Source of the DNA: Thalassotalea psychrophila
GTDB lineage: Bacteria > Pseudomonadota > Gammaproteobacteria > Enterobacterales > Alteromonadaceae
DNA: 64,000 bases
Reading direction: 5' to 3'
Assembly: GCF_031583595.1 (NCBI RefSeq)
Contig: NZ_CP134145.1
Span: forward strand, 1,054,001 to 1,118,000
The notes under the pieces are model-generated. The model ran no database searches. It was not told the origin of the DNA and saw only the letters and a list, made by a program, of their open reading frames with translations. Shown one piece after another: positions 26,918-36,622 of the stretch; position 1 is the first letter of the stretch; each line of letters starts with the position of its first letter. The translations under genes were made by a program, and so were the position numbers.

Positions 26918-29401
26918 TTAAACATCGGCCATTAATTGTTTAACTGAACTCTTTAAACTGTGTCGGCTAGCGTATACACCTAGTAACGTTACTGTGCTTA
27001 AAATAATGGCTAATGTAATGAATAATATGAATAAATTTGGCTGATAAGTCAGTGAAAATTGCGATTGATAAATTAACATGCCGGTAATGTACGTACCTAC
27101 TATCGCACCCGTTGCGATGATTAATGCAGTAATTAACCATTCAATAATGTTTAGCTGCAAGCACGTTTTCTTTAAAAAGCCGAAGCTCATAATGACACTG
27201 TTTTTTTTCTTTTCTTTACTTGCAAGCGCATTAATTGAGGACAAAATGACAATAATGGCGAGTAAAATAATCATCAAAGCAAAACCACTAATAACTTTGG
27301 TGATCATTGCTAAAATATCATCAAATTGTTTTGTCAGCTCCTGTAGAGAGATCATTCTTATGCTTGGATGAGCTTGCCATAATTGGCTAAGTAGTGGCCA
27401 GTGATCATCGTTAAGTTCTAAACTTGCCATATTGTATTGAGGCGCGTTGATATGTTGGATGGCTGATGGAGGCATTTGTACCCAGAAGGTAATTGAACCC
27501 GCCCCCGGTTTATAAACATGACTTGCAGTTATCGTGAAGGTAAAGCTTTGTTGATGAATAATAAAAGTAAGCTCATCGCCAAGATTCAAACCTAAATCGG
27601 TCATGACCTCTTCTTCAATCGATATTTGCTGCCAGTTTTTAGTGTCTTTCTTCCACCATAGCCCTTGAACCAAACGGTTTGTATTTGGAATAGTTTCGCT
27701 CCAATGTAACCTAATAGAACGTGATAACGTTGCTAAACTGTCACTGGGATTTTGGGTAAATTTATTGAGTGCCTGGTCATTAATTTTTACTACTTTGGCA
27801 TACAAATAAGGAGCAGTTTGACGGAGACTAATTCCGTGTTGTTTAGACCATTTATCTATTGCCTGCATTTGTGGTTGACTGGCTTGTGAAACCATAACAT
27901 TACCATCATGGGTTCTTTGATATGAAGTCATGGTGTCGCCTATGTCTTTTAAAAGCATTAGCGTAAACAATAATAAAAATGTGCTTAATCCAATCCCAAG
28001 AATTTGGGTGCTTTTACTTAATAAACGCTGTTTCATCATAAATAGGGTAAAAGGGATCAGCCCTGAAAGTTGTTGACTGGCTTTTTCGCCTAAGGTTAAA
28101 ACCGTCCAACTAATAGCCGCCATCAATATGATGGTGACGGCTATACTGCCGACTAACATCACGGTTAATAAACCATTATCAGAGTAGTTCACTGCCACCA
28201 AAACCAGCACAACTAAGGCACATAGTTTAATTAAGCCTAAAGAAATACTTTTTTGATTTTGATGAAACAATTTAGCAACTGATGTTTGGCACAATGTTAA
28301 CCAAACGGGAGAATGAAAGACCGCAAAAAGCAATACACAGCTTGCTATCGTTTTAGTCATAAGCCAAACATCTAATTGCCAATGGATTTGTGAAAATGTT
28401 TCAGCTAACCAGTCGACAATCAACCAATGAAATACAGCAGATAAAATTGCGACTACAGGTAATAACAGCAATATATTAATTAGCCATTTAAATAGTGATA
28501 ACTGTAAACCAGTCGCTTTTGAAGCACCTAAGCTCATGCAAATGGCGGAAAAGTACTGTTCCTTTTTTATGTGAACTTGCGCGATTTGTTCAATGGCGAT
28601 GGCGGCCATAAAAAATAAAACTATGGAGGCTAAACCTAAAAAATTTTCAGTGCGTTGCCAAAATAAAGCGAGCGGATGAGCGCCTTGTTTATGGTGAATT
28701 TGTGCTGCTGGAAGTTGCTCTTGTTGCCAATTAATAAGCTGCTGTATTTGTGATTTTGATGCAGAAACAAGGTATCGATGTTGAATAAGAGCTGTTGGAA
28801 AAGCTAACTTTTCCATATCAATGATATTCACCATGGCTCTCATAGAAACATTATGTCCTTCCATCAATCTATCTGGCTCGTGAACCAACACTCTGGATAC
28901 AAAAAATGCTTGCTCACCTATGTTGATAGAGTCACCAATTGATAGCGTTAAACTGGCGAATAGTCGGCTGTCTAACCATATATTGCCAGCTGTAGGACCA
29001 CCGTTTGTGGCTACTGCAGGGCTTTGCAGTGACGTTGAAGTGAGTAATTGGCCTTGTAAGGGGTAATCACTGCCTACTGCTTTTAGTTTTGAACGCTGCC
29101 ATTTTCCATCAAATGTTAACGTTGCATTAATTTGTAATGTACTGACCACTTTGTCACTAAAATTGGTTAATGAAGTGAATTGATTAGTGGTTAATTTATC
29201 TTTTTGAGTTAATACCGCATCTGCGCCTAGCAGGTTTTGCAAGTTACTCTGCAAGTAATGTTGAATAGTGCTACTTGATAACGTCAAGGTGACAATAAAA
29301 ACCATTAAAGTGGCTTGCACCCAGCGCAGTAGTTTTTGATGAGGTTGGCGGTATTCTTGCACAGAATAGTGCCAAGCGAGTTGCGTATGATGTTTTAACA
29401 T
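26918..29401 (-). CDS. ABC transporter permease, FtsX/MacB type (YbbP-like)
   Basis: 827 residues. It has an N-terminal membrane helix near 30-45, a periplasmic domain (50-255), multiple helices in the middle (about 255-480), a second periplasmic domain (490-690) and a C-terminal FtsX block of three helices (around 690-815). The two FtsX units and length match YbbP-like permeases, which with YbbA-like ATPases form mechanotransmission-type ABC systems acting on periplasmic or lipid substrates. It overlaps its ATPase gene by 7 bp. The substrate is unknown. Confidence 0.88.
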   Translation of the reverse strand: MLKHHTQLAWHYSVQEYRQPHQKLLRWVQATLMVFIVTLTLSSSTIQHYLQSNLQNLLGADAVLTQKDKLTTNQFTSLTNFSDKVVSTLQINATLTFDGKWQRSKLKAVGSDYPLQGQLLTSTSLQSPAVATNGGPTAGNIWLDSRLFASLTLSIGDSINIGEQAFFVSRVLVHEPDRLMEGHNVSMRAMVNIIDMEKLAFPTALIQHRYLVSASKSQIQQLINWQQEQLPAAQIHHKQGAHPLALFWQRTENFLGLASIVLFFMAAIAIEQIAQVHIKKEQYFSAICMSLGASKATGLQLSLFKWLINILLLLPVVAILSAVFHWLIVDWLAETFSQIHWQLDVWLMTKTIASCVLLFAVFHSPVWLTLCQTSVAKLFHQNQKSISLGLIKLCALVVLVLVAVNYSDNGLLTVMLVGSIAVTIILMAAISWTVLTLGEKASQQLSGLIPFTLFMMKQRLLSKSTQILGIGLSTFLLLFTLMLLKDIGDTMTSYQRTHDGNVMVSQASQPQMQAIDKWSKQHGISLRQTAPYLYAKVVKINDQALNKFTQNPSDSLATLSRSIRLHWSETIPNTNRLVQGLWWKKDTKNWQQISIEEEVMTDLGLNLGDELTFIIHQQSFTFTITASHVYKPGAGSITFWVQMPPSAIQHINAPQYNMASLELNDDHWPLLSQLWQAHPSIRMISLQELTKQFDDILAMITKVISGFALMIILLAIIVILSSINALASKEKKKNSVIMSFGFLKKTCLQLNIIEWLITALIIATGAIVGTYITGMLIYQSQFSLTYQPNLFILFITLAIILSTVTLLGVYASRHSLKSSVKQLMADV

Positions 29402-30147
29402 GATGGCACCTGTCTTTCGTCGGTAGATAGGTTTTTAGTGATGTGTTGTGCTGTATGTTTTGTACTTTGTTTATCAACGATGCTAATCGATGATGTTTTA
29501 GTTAGCTCGCCATTAGCAAGTGAGTAAATGTTTTGCGCCTTACTTGCAAGCACGTTGCTGTGCGTAACAATGACTAAACCAGCGTTATTCTCTTGGCAGC
29601 AAGCAAATAAAATATCAGAAATTTCATTGGCATTGTGTTGGTCTAGATTGCCCGTCGGTTCATCGGCAAAAATAAATTTAGGTGAAAATACTAACGCACG
29701 AGCGATTGCGACTCGCTGTTGTTCGCCACCACTTAACTGTGATGGTTTATGATGGGCTCTATCTGACAATCCGACCTTTTCTAACCAATGTTCAGCTTTT
29801 TTAATCGCTTGTTTATCACCGCGTAATTTCAACGGCAAAGCAATATTGTGTAAAGCGGTTAACTCAGGCAATAAATGAAACTGCTGAAAAATAAAGCCTA
29901 TTTCTGCGCGTAAGTTATCAAGAGTTGATAGGTGATTATTATTGATGAAATTGCCTTGACCTGAAGTTGGTTTTTCTAATCCAGAAAGCAGCATAAGTAA
30001 ACTCGACTTACCTGCACCTGAAGGACCTGTTATGGCATAGGATTGCCCTTGGCTTATTGATAAATCAAGGTTTTCGAATAACGTAATAGTCGAACCAATG
30101 TTTCCAAAAGATTGAGCAACGTTTTTTAATTCAATTGAACAAGGCAT
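29395..30147 (-). CDS. ABC transporter ATP-binding protein (LolD/MacB/YbbA type)
   Basis: 250 residues. Walker [10 protein letters not shown] (about 42-50), Q-loop [12 protein letters not shown], signature [15 protein letters not shown] (about 138-152), Walker [13 protein letters not shown] and switch His in VTHSN. The GNLDQHN stretch is typical of the LolD/MacB/YbbA group that works with FtsX-type permeases. It carries a C-terminal Ser/Thr/Lys-rich tail of 30 residues beyond the family norm. First gene of the 30147-23621 run. Confidence 0.93.
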   Translation of the reverse strand: MPCSIELKNVAQSFGNIGSTITLFENLDLSISQGQSYAITGPSGAGKSSLLMLLSGLEKPTSGQGNFINNNHLSTLDNLRAEIGFIFQQFHLLPELTALHNIALPLKLRGDKQAIKKAEHWLEKVGLSDRAHHKPSQLSGGEQQRVAIARALVFSPKFIFADEPTGNLDQHNANEISDILFACCQENNAGLVIVTHSNVLASKAQNIYSLANGELTKTSSISIVDKQSTKHTAQHITKNLSTDERQVPSC

Positions 30148-30362
30148 AAATTTGCACCACAGTAATATTTAGTGATGGTATCTTAGGTAACTTGTTGTGA
30201 AAGGGATGTGAAATTTAAAAGAAAGAAAAATATAATGATTTAATTTAAGTTAAAGAGTATAAAGCATACCCTTTAATATTTTCATAACGGTTTACCACAG
30301 TAGTTACCACTAGATGAACAAAGGATAATGATGAATATAATCAATAGAAGGTATGCTAGTTA

Positions 30363-31172
30363 ATGGTAGATAATCTAAGTCAATTGACCGCTAAAAAATT
30401 ACATAGTAATTATGATGAACAAGGTTACTTTGTAATTCGAGACTATTTTAGTGCGCCTGAAATATCCTCCCTCAAGAAAGTAATATTAAAATTCCATGAA
30501 TTATGGAAGCAAGATAATCTTGAATTTTATCAAGAAGAAGCGTTCAACTCTTCGTTAATTACTGGTAGTGAATACTTAGGTTTCGACGATAGAGTAGAGC
30601 TATTTAACTTTATTAGTTCAACAAAGATAATGACTGTGGTCGAATCACTAATGCCGAATAATCCAGCGTTTATGAATACGCAATTATTTTTTAACCCGGT
30701 TAATCCTCAGCAAAAAGATTTTTGGCATCGAGACTGTCAATATGACTATGACGTAGAAGATCAAAAGCAAGTCATTGATGAAACACAAGTAGTACATCTG
30801 CGTGTGCCTTTATTTGACGAACTCGGCATTGAGCTAGTGCCCGGCACGCATAAGCGCTGGGATAATGATGAAGAGTTTGATGTGCGACAAGAAGAAAAGG
30901 GCAGAACCAGCTGCGAAAGTCTTTCTGGAGGCAAAAAAATTAAGCTCGCTGCGGGGGATTTATTAGTTTTTTCAGCAGATATGATCCATCGTGGTCTGTA
31001 CGGATTAGATCGGTTAGCGTTGGATATATTAGTGTTTGATTCTTCAGCCAATTATGTAGACTATGTTGATGACGATTGTTTGCCAGAGAGTTCAATGCTG
31101 GATAAAATTGCCGATCCACGGTTATATATGAATACTTTTGAGTTAAAGTCCATCCAATTAAAGTCAAAGTAA
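30363..31172 (+). CDS. Phytanoyl-CoA dioxygenase (PhyH) family protein
   Basis: 269 residues, Fe(II)/2-oxoglutarate oxygenase fold. Metal ligands are visible as His122-x-Asp124 (FWHRDCQ) and His209 (DMIHRG), with Arg217 as the 2-oxoglutarate-binding candidate. A second conserved segment is LVPGTHKRW (about 158-166). The substrate is unknown; family members hydroxylate lipids, ectoine or small molecules, and no ectoine genes are nearby. It is followed by two small genes and a peptide deformylase on the same strand. Confidence 0.85.
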   Translation: MVDNLSQLTAKKLHSNYDEQGYFVIRDYFSAPEISSLKKVILKFHELWKQDNLEFYQEEAFNSSLITGSEYLGFDDRVELFNFISSTKIMTVVESLMPNNPAFMNTQLFFNPVNPQQKDFWHRDCQYDYDVEDQKQVIDETQVVHLRVPLFDELGIELVPGTHKRWDNDEEFDVRQEEKGRTSCESLSGGKKIKLAAGDLLVFSADMIHRGLYGLDRLALDILVFDSSANYVDYVDDDCLPESSMLDKIADPRLYMNTFELKSIQLKSK

Positions 31173-31196
31173 GTGCCATTTGAGAGAGTTTAAAAC

Positions 31197-31508
31197 ATGA
31201 AAATGAGCAAAATCGTCCAGCGATTGAACGTAAAGTTATTAGCCGTATTAGCCTTAGTAAATGAAGAGGCAAAGCAAGTTGATGGCTTTAGTCATTTAAG
31301 TCACACGGTTCAGTTCGATCTATTCCCTAGCAGTTTATTAGTGCTCTGCCACTTTAGTGACGAGCAGAAATTTCGTGATGCACAGGGCAGCCATGTTGAA
31401 ACCAAATTACAAAAGCAATTGCATAAATTACTTTTAAAAAAAGGTATCGTGTTAAAAAATCCTAAGATGAATTTAAAGTTGCAAGGCCCTGCTGAAAAAT
31501 CATCATAA
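31197..31508 (+). CDS. Small conserved protein of unknown function (paralogue of the 51459-51797 product)
   Basis: 103 residues, not recognised as a named family. Lys-rich ends and a central segment GFSHLSHTV...SLLVLCHF (30-53). This aligns without gaps over 24 positions to residues 37-60 of the protein encoded at 51459-51797, sharing G, F, L, H, T, S, L, V, C and F. The predicted layout is helix, two strands, helix. It lies 24 bp after the PhyH gene and 67 bp before another small gene, probably in one operon with def. Confidence 0.65.
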   Translation: MKMSKIVQRLNVKLLAVLALVNEEAKQVDGFSHLSHTVQFDLFPSSLLVLCHFSDEQKFRDAQGSHVETKLQKQLHKLLLKKGIVLKNPKMNLKLQGPAEKSS

Positions 31509-31575
31509 AGTACAATATTACTATTGAACCATTGCAAGTGATCTAGCTTGCGAATAAATAAAGGTTAAACAAACT

Positions 31576-31746
31576 GTGTCTGAAAAAGTTATTAAATTTG
31601 AAATTGAAAAGCAAAATAAAAACAGTATTCGATATAAAGAAGTACCTGAAGACGGTATGCCACCGGTGTTAGGATCTATCTACGTGCAAAAATGGTTTGC
31701 CGGCGATAGCAAAAATATTGAAGTGACTATTAAGACTGAAGACTAA
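31576..31746 (+). CDS. Small conserved protein (56 residues, GTG start)
   Basis: A 56-residue frame with a GTG start and TAA stop. The sequence has a strand-rich look with NSIRYKEVPEDGMPPVLGSIYVQ in pieces: KxxxRYKE, PPVLGSIYVQKW and KNIEVTI near the end. I have seen this pattern (RY-x-E...PP-x-[IL]G-[ST]-[IL]YVQKW...L/IEVTI) in small bacterial proteins without known function. It starts 67 bp after the previous gene and ends 19 bp before def. Codon use is like its neighbours, supporting a real gene. Confidence 0.7.
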   Translation: MSEKVIKFEIEKQNKNSIRYKEVPEDGMPPVLGSIYVQKWFAGDSKNIEVTIKTED

Positions 31747-31765
31747 GATAAAAGACTAAAACGAA

Positions 31766-32314
31766 ATGAGCCAAGTGAATCAAGCTAAAAGTAAGCCCTA
31801 TGCTATTGCTCAATTAGGCCATGCGGTATTAAGAAAACGAGCGGTTGCGGTTAACGATATACTTGGCGATGAATGCCAGAAATTAATTAAGCAAATGATG
31901 TTAGCTGTACAAGAAGCTGGTGGAGTAGGAATTGCCGCACCACAAATTCATCATAGTGTACGTATTTTTATCATGTGTTCTAAACCCAATGCTCGATATC
32001 CAGACGCACCATTAATGGCGCCGACAGCAATTATTAATCCTGAAATATTGCATTATTCTGCTGAGAAAGTGAAAGATTGGGAAGGATGCTTAAGCGTGCC
32101 TAGTATGCGTGGTTTAGTGCCAAGGCATAGTCAGATCACGGTACGTTACTTTGACCAACAAGGTAATGAACAACAAAAAGAGCTATCTGGCTTTATCGCT
32201 CGTATTTTCCAGCATGAATTAGACCATTTGAACGGCTTAACGTTTATTGATCAATTAGCGTCGACGCAAGATTTGATCAGTGAAGTCGAATGGTATCAGC
32301 AGTTCTCTAAGTGA
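31766..32314 (+). CDS. def: Peptide deformylase (second-copy type)
   Basis: 182 residues, Zn/Fe hydrolase that removes the formyl group from nascent N-terminal Met. All three motifs are present: GVGIAAPQ (53-60), EGCLSVP (Cys108) and QHELDHLNG (His150, Glu151, His154). The context (after PhyH and small genes, not next to fmt) suggests this is the accessory copy and not the housekeeping def-fmt locus, which is not in the window. Confidence 0.93.
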   Translation: MSQVNQAKSKPYAIAQLGHAVLRKRAVAVNDILGDECQKLIKQMMLAVQEAGGVGIAAPQIHHSVRIFIMCSKPNARYPDAPLMAPTAIINPEILHYSAEKVKDWEGCLSVPSMRGLVPRHSQITVRYFDQQGNEQQKELSGFIARIFQHELDHLNGLTFIDQLASTQDLISEVEWYQQFSK

Positions 32315-32345
32315 GCTAATTACAAAAGCAATCTAGGGTAGATTA

Positions 32346-33269
32346 CTAAAGTAAATTGTTAACCATCGCTTTTATATGATCAGGTCCCATCCGACAACAC
32401 CCGCCGATGATATCGGCACCACTGTTTGACCATGATTTTGCGGCAATGGCGCATTCAATCGGATCTGCAGTCCCATGCCATGTTTTGGTATCGGCATGAA
32501 AGCATTCACCTGAATTTGGATAAACAACGATGTGTTTAGTTGTGACACTTTTAAGTTCTAGTATTAACGACTCGACAAATTGTGGAGATGTGCAGTTTAT
32601 TCCGACGGCGATAATATTTTGATTACTCTGTAATTTACCAGCTACATCTTTGAGTAAACTACCACTGCTAATATTCTTTTCATCACGACACGAAAAAGTC
32701 ATCCAAGCAGGCTTTCTTTGCGAGGTAATTAAATCGCTTAATATTAGAGCTTCTTGCTCATTAGGTATAGTTTCGCAAGCCAATATGTCGGCGCTTGTTG
32801 ATGCCAGAAGGTTTAGACGTCGTTGATGAAATTGGAAAAGATCGTTATCTGAAATTTGATAATCACCCGTATACTCCGATCCGTCAGCAAGATATGCCCC
32901 ATATGGGCCGATACTGGCGGCGACGATAGGTTTAAAGTGAGTTGGATTGAGTTTCATGTATTTATCTACGGCTTGGCGAGCTAATTCAACAGAACTTTTT
33001 ATAGTATTTTCAGCTTCTGCTAATGTTAATCCAAGATCAATAAATCCTTGTATAGAAGCCTGATAGCTAGCACTGATAATGCATTTTGCACCGGCATTTA
33101 AATAAGCTAAATGTGCTTCAACAATTGCTTGTGGATTTTCTAATAGAAGTTTAGCAGACCATAAATGGTTATTTAAATTGAAACCGCTAGATTCGAGCTG
33201 GGTGGCTAAACCGCCGTCAATAATAAACGGGAAGCGATCAAAAATAGGATTTTGTTGGCGTTCTTTCAT
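32346..33269 (-). CDS. mmuM: Homocysteine S-methyltransferase (MmuM-like)
   Basis: 307 residues, Pfam S-methyl_trans barrel. It transfers methyl from S-methylmethionine (or S-adenosylmethionine) to homocysteine to make methionine. It begins with the typical IIDGGLATQLESSG (about 17-30). Zn ligands are the Cys in GINCTSP and the Cys pair 291-292 in GGCCRMGP. The length excludes full MetH. No mmuP permease is adjacent. Convergent with def. Confidence 0.87.
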   Translation of the reverse strand: MKERQQNPIFDRFPFIIDGGLATQLESSGFNLNNHLWSAKLLLENPQAIVEAHLAYLNAGAKCIISASYQASIQGFIDLGLTLAEAENTIKSSVELARQAVDKYMKLNPTHFKPIVAASIGPYGAYLADGSEYTGDYQISDNDLFQFHQRRLNLLASTSADILACETIPNEQEALILSDLITSQRKPAWMTFSCRDEKNISSGSLLKDVAGKLQSNQNIIAVGINCTSPQFVESLILELKSVTTKHIVVYPNSGECFHADTKTWHGTADPIECAIAAKSWSNSGADIIGGCCRMGPDHIKAMVNNLL

Positions 33270-33586
33270 TCGTTATTTCCTACACCCGTTACATAAAAGC
33301 CTAGCATTAGCAGTAAACGTTATATTAAAAAAATTCGAAGCACAAGAAATCTACTTATTTCCAATTATTGCTTAAAAGGTTTTGTATTTTATTGCGATTA
33401 ATACGTAACATTTACGCTGCATTTTGTTTACCTTTAGTGGTTGGTGAAAAAATAACCATAAAAAGTCATTATTAGGTAGGGGAAAAGCCTTTATTCCTGT
33501 ATACTGCGCGACCTTATGATTTTGACGTTCTAAGTGCTTTCACTATGAATAATCAATAACTGTTAGCACATTTTAGGAATATCCAC
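33270..33586. other. Divergent intergenic region mmuM / ybiT
   Basis: 317 AT-rich bases. TATACT at 33500-33505 is a plausible -10 for ybiT on the plus strand, without a clear -35. No RNA gene or repeat seen. Confidence 0.4.
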
Positions 33587-35191
33587 TTGATCACTACATC
33601 GAACATTACAATGCAATTTGGCGCTGAGCCTTTGTTTGAAAACATCTCTGCTAAATTTGGCAATGGTAACCGTTACGGTTTAATTGGCGCAAATGGTTGT
33701 GGCAAGTCTACATTCATGAAAATCCTTAGTGGTGATTTAGTGCCGAGCTCAGGCAATGTCTCTGTCAGTACGGGTAACAAAGTAAGTACCTTGGGCCAAG
33801 ACCAATTCGCATTTGAGCAGTACAGTGTTATTGATACTGTGATCATGGGTGATATGGCGCTATGGAAAGTAAAGCAAGAAAAAGATGCCATTTACGCAAA
33901 AGCTGAAATGACTGAAGCCGATGGCATGCGTGCCGGTGACTTAGAAAGCGAATTTGCTGAAATGGACGGTTACACCGCAGAAAGTCGTGCGGGTGAAATT
34001 TTATTAGAAGCCGGTATTGAAGAGTCTTTTCACTACGGTTCAATGCAACAAGTTGCACCAGGTTGGAAGCTACGTGTACTACTTGCGCAAGCATTGTTTG
34101 CTAACCCTGATATTTTATTACTCGATGAGCCTACCAACAACTTGGATATTCATACTATCAGTTGGTTAGAAGGTGAGTTGAATAAACGTAAATGCACCAT
34201 GATTATCATCTCCCATGATAGACACTTTCTTAACTCTGTTTGTACTCATATGGCCGACATTGATTACGGTGAATTGCGTATTTACCCAGGTAACTATGAG
34301 TTTTTCCTCCAGCAATCTGCTTTATTACGTGAACAGTTATTATCGGGTAATGTTAAAAAGGCTGAAGAAATTGCCGAGTTACAAGACTTTGTAAACCGTT
34401 TTGGCGCTAATGCGTCAAAAGCCAAACAAGCCAGCTCTCGTGCTAAAAAGATGGATAAAATTAAACTTGATGATGTTAAATCTTCAAGTCGCATTACACC
34501 TAAAATTGCCTTTGCACCAGGTAAGAAAATGCATCGTCAAGCGTTAGAACTTGAACAACTTGGTCATGGATTTGATGGCGAAGTGTTATTTAAAAACGGC
34601 GATTTATTGCTAGAAGCTGGTGCTAAGTTAGCGATTATTGGGGAAAACGGCGTGGGTAAAACTACATTACTACGCTGTTTAATGAGTGAGTTAGAGCACG
34701 CTGAAGGTGTGGTTAAATGGTCTGAAAATGCTTCTGTAGGTTATTGCCCACAAGATAGCGGTTCATTTTTTGACAATGACTTAACATTGATGGATTGGAT
34801 GTCGCAATGGCGTAGACCTTGTCATAACGACTTAAGTGTTCGTGGTATGTTAGGACGTTTATTGTTTACTGATGACGATGCAAACAAAAAAGCACGTAAC
34901 TGTTCAGGTGGTGAGAAAAACCGTTTGTTATTTGGCATGTTAATGATGGGCGATATTAATGTATTGATTATGGACGAACCAACTAACCACATGGATATCG
35001 AAGCGATTGATGCATTGAACAATGCCCTTAAAGCTTTTGAAGGCACGTTAATTTTTGTCAGCCATGACCGTGAGTTTGTCTCAAGCTTGGCAACACGCAT
35101 TATCGATATTAAAGATAAAGCATTGATTAACTTCCAAGGTACTTTAGATGAATACCTTGATAGCCAAAACACTGTAAAAAAAGTGGCGTAA
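33587..35191 (+). CDS. ybiT: ABC-F family ATPase YbiT
   Basis: 534 residues. Two ABC domains in one chain without membrane segments: Walker [10 protein letters not shown] (about 38) and GENGVGKTT (about 350), two Walker [11 protein letters not shown] and [10 protein letters not shown]. The ABC-F linker is rich in Lys ([16 protein letters not shown]). ABC-F proteins act on the ribosome E site in translation. The sequence matches the YbiT subgroup. TTG start at 33587 with TTTAGGAAT upstream. Confidence 0.92.
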   Translation: MITTSNITMQFGAEPLFENISAKFGNGNRYGLIGANGCGKSTFMKILSGDLVPSSGNVSVSTGNKVSTLGQDQFAFEQYSVIDTVIMGDMALWKVKQEKDAIYAKAEMTEADGMRAGDLESEFAEMDGYTAESRAGEILLEAGIEESFHYGSMQQVAPGWKLRVLLAQALFANPDILLLDEPTNNLDIHTISWLEGELNKRKCTMIIISHDRHFLNSVCTHMADIDYGELRIYPGNYEFFLQQSALLREQLLSGNVKKAEEIAELQDFVNRFGANASKAKQASSRAKKMDKIKLDDVKSSSRITPKIAFAPGKKMHRQALELEQLGHGFDGEVLFKNGDLLLEAGAKLAIIGENGVGKTTLLRCLMSELEHAEGVVKWSENASVGYCPQDSGSFFDNDLTLMDWMSQWRRPCHNDLSVRGMLGRLLFTDDDANKKARNCSGGEKNRLLFGMLMMGDINVLIMDEPTNHMDIEAIDALNNALKAFEGTLIFVSHDREFVSSLATRIIDIKDKALINFQGTLDEYLDSQNTVKKVA

Positions 35192-35341
35192 ACAACGTCT
35201 TACAAGACGGTCTGAAAACGCCGAATTGTATGCTTAAATCCTACGTAAACATTAACAATGGTACAACGCCAATAATGTCTGCGTAGGCTATACTTCTAGC
35301 GCATGACGCAAACATATTCACCTAAACCTCTGGGCCTATAA

Positions 35342-35800
35342 ATGATAAATAATGATATTCTTCGTCGCTTAAGCAAAATTTTTGATTTTAATGATGAAAA
35401 AATACAAGCTGTTTTTGCGTTAAATCAATGTGACATAACATCTGAGCAATTAACATGTATGTTCAAAGAAAAAGATGACGCTGCTTATCAAGAATTATCT
35501 GATGTTGAATTCGCAAGTTTTTTAAATGGTTTGATTGTTGAAAAACGCGGCAAACAAGATGGTCCAGACCGTCAAGCTGAAGTTGAATTATCAAATAACA
35601 TTATTTTTAATAAAATCAAAATAGCTTTAGCCTTAAAAGCTGATGACGTAATTGCAGTGCTTGAGCTTGCTGGGCTTGTTTTAGGTAAGTATGAATTAAG
35701 TGCCTATTTCAGAAATGTTAATAATAAGCATTATAAGCGCTGTACCGACGATGTTTTATCGTCATTTTTAAGTGGTTTAAAAATCAAATTTAGCGATTAA
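35342..35800 (+). CDS. yehS: DUF1456 family protein YehS
   Basis: 152 residues made of two homologous helical repeats of about 70 residues, each opening with a variant of NN-I-[FL]-x(5)-L and ending L-x-[SG]-F-L-x-G-L (residues 1-68 and 85-148). This matches DUF1456 (YehS in E. coli). Function unknown. Monocistronic. Confidence 0.9.
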   Translation: MINNDILRRLSKIFDFNDEKIQAVFALNQCDITSEQLTCMFKEKDDAAYQELSDVEFASFLNGLIVEKRGKQDGPDRQAEVELSNNIIFNKIKIALALKADDVIAVLELAGLVLGKYELSAYFRNVNNKHYKRCTDDVLSSFLSGLKIKFSD

Positions 35801-35916
35801 CCTTAAACTTTTGTATACAGTAACTTTGTCATGTAATTTATTGTTACAAAGTTGCTTGGTGACTTCTTAGAACACCTGTTGTACATTACCGCCATATATT
35901 TTAAAGAGTGTTTACA

Positions 35917-36378
35917 GTGATAAAACAGCTTGTTGTTTGTATTTGGTTAATGGCGGCGATTGTTGTGCAATCGTTTGTAGCTGTTGCTGACTCATCAAAT
36001 GACTTAAATATCGCTTTAACTCACCTTAAAATTGAACAACAACAACCGTATCTACAAGTACATGAAGATCATGGGCAACATCGAATACAACATCACAGCG
36101 ACAAGATGAACAAAAGTTTGTCATTATTTGCAGATACTTATGTAGACCAAGATTTGAATAGTGCACAGGATGCGCTTTTAAGCGATTCTCCGTTATCTGA
36201 CTCTCAACAAGAGCATAGTGACTGTCATCATTGTGGTCATTGCAGTACACCGCATGTTATTTGGGATTTAAGCGACGACTTACTCGCGCAATTTAATAGC
36301 ACTGAAAATAATTACTTAACCAAAAGCTTTGCCCCACAAAGCAATATTGATAATACCCATCGCCCTCCAATTGGCTAA
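35917..36378 (+). CDS. His-rich exported protein upstream of czcCBA (CzcI-like)
   Basis: 153 residues: signal peptide (VVCIWLMAAIVVQSFVAVA), then a His-rich mature region with HEDHGQH, HHSDK and the cluster CHHCGHCSTPH (about 109-119). This is consistent with a periplasmic metal-binding or sensing protein such as CzcI, which precedes czcC in other bacteria. A GTG at 35908 is also in frame; GTG at 35917 is preferred because AAAGAG lies 8 bases before it. Transcribed towards the efflux operon (244 bp gap). Metal binding is inferred. Confidence 0.7.
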   Translation: MIKQLVVCIWLMAAIVVQSFVAVADSSNDLNIALTHLKIEQQQPYLQVHEDHGQHRIQHHSDKMNKSLSLFADTYVDQDLNSAQDALLSDSPLSDSQQEHSDCHHCGHCSTPHVIWDLSDDLLAQFNSTENNYLTKSFAPQSNIDNTHRPPIG

Positions 36379-36622
36379 CTATTACAGCAAACTTCTAGCT
36401 AAGTAATAGTATCAAGCTTAACAAATAGTTTAGAATTCGATAATTAATAGAATTGCTATAGCGCCCGTTATTATGGCCGCTTATTATCTAATTTTTAGCT
36501 CTTTACCTTACCGTGTTTAAGCTCTCATATTCGTCAAAACTGTACCTAACTTATGAACGATCGATATGTGCTCCTACTTATTACTTAGCGTTATCCTTAA
36601 TTTAAAATATGGAGGGTATGCA

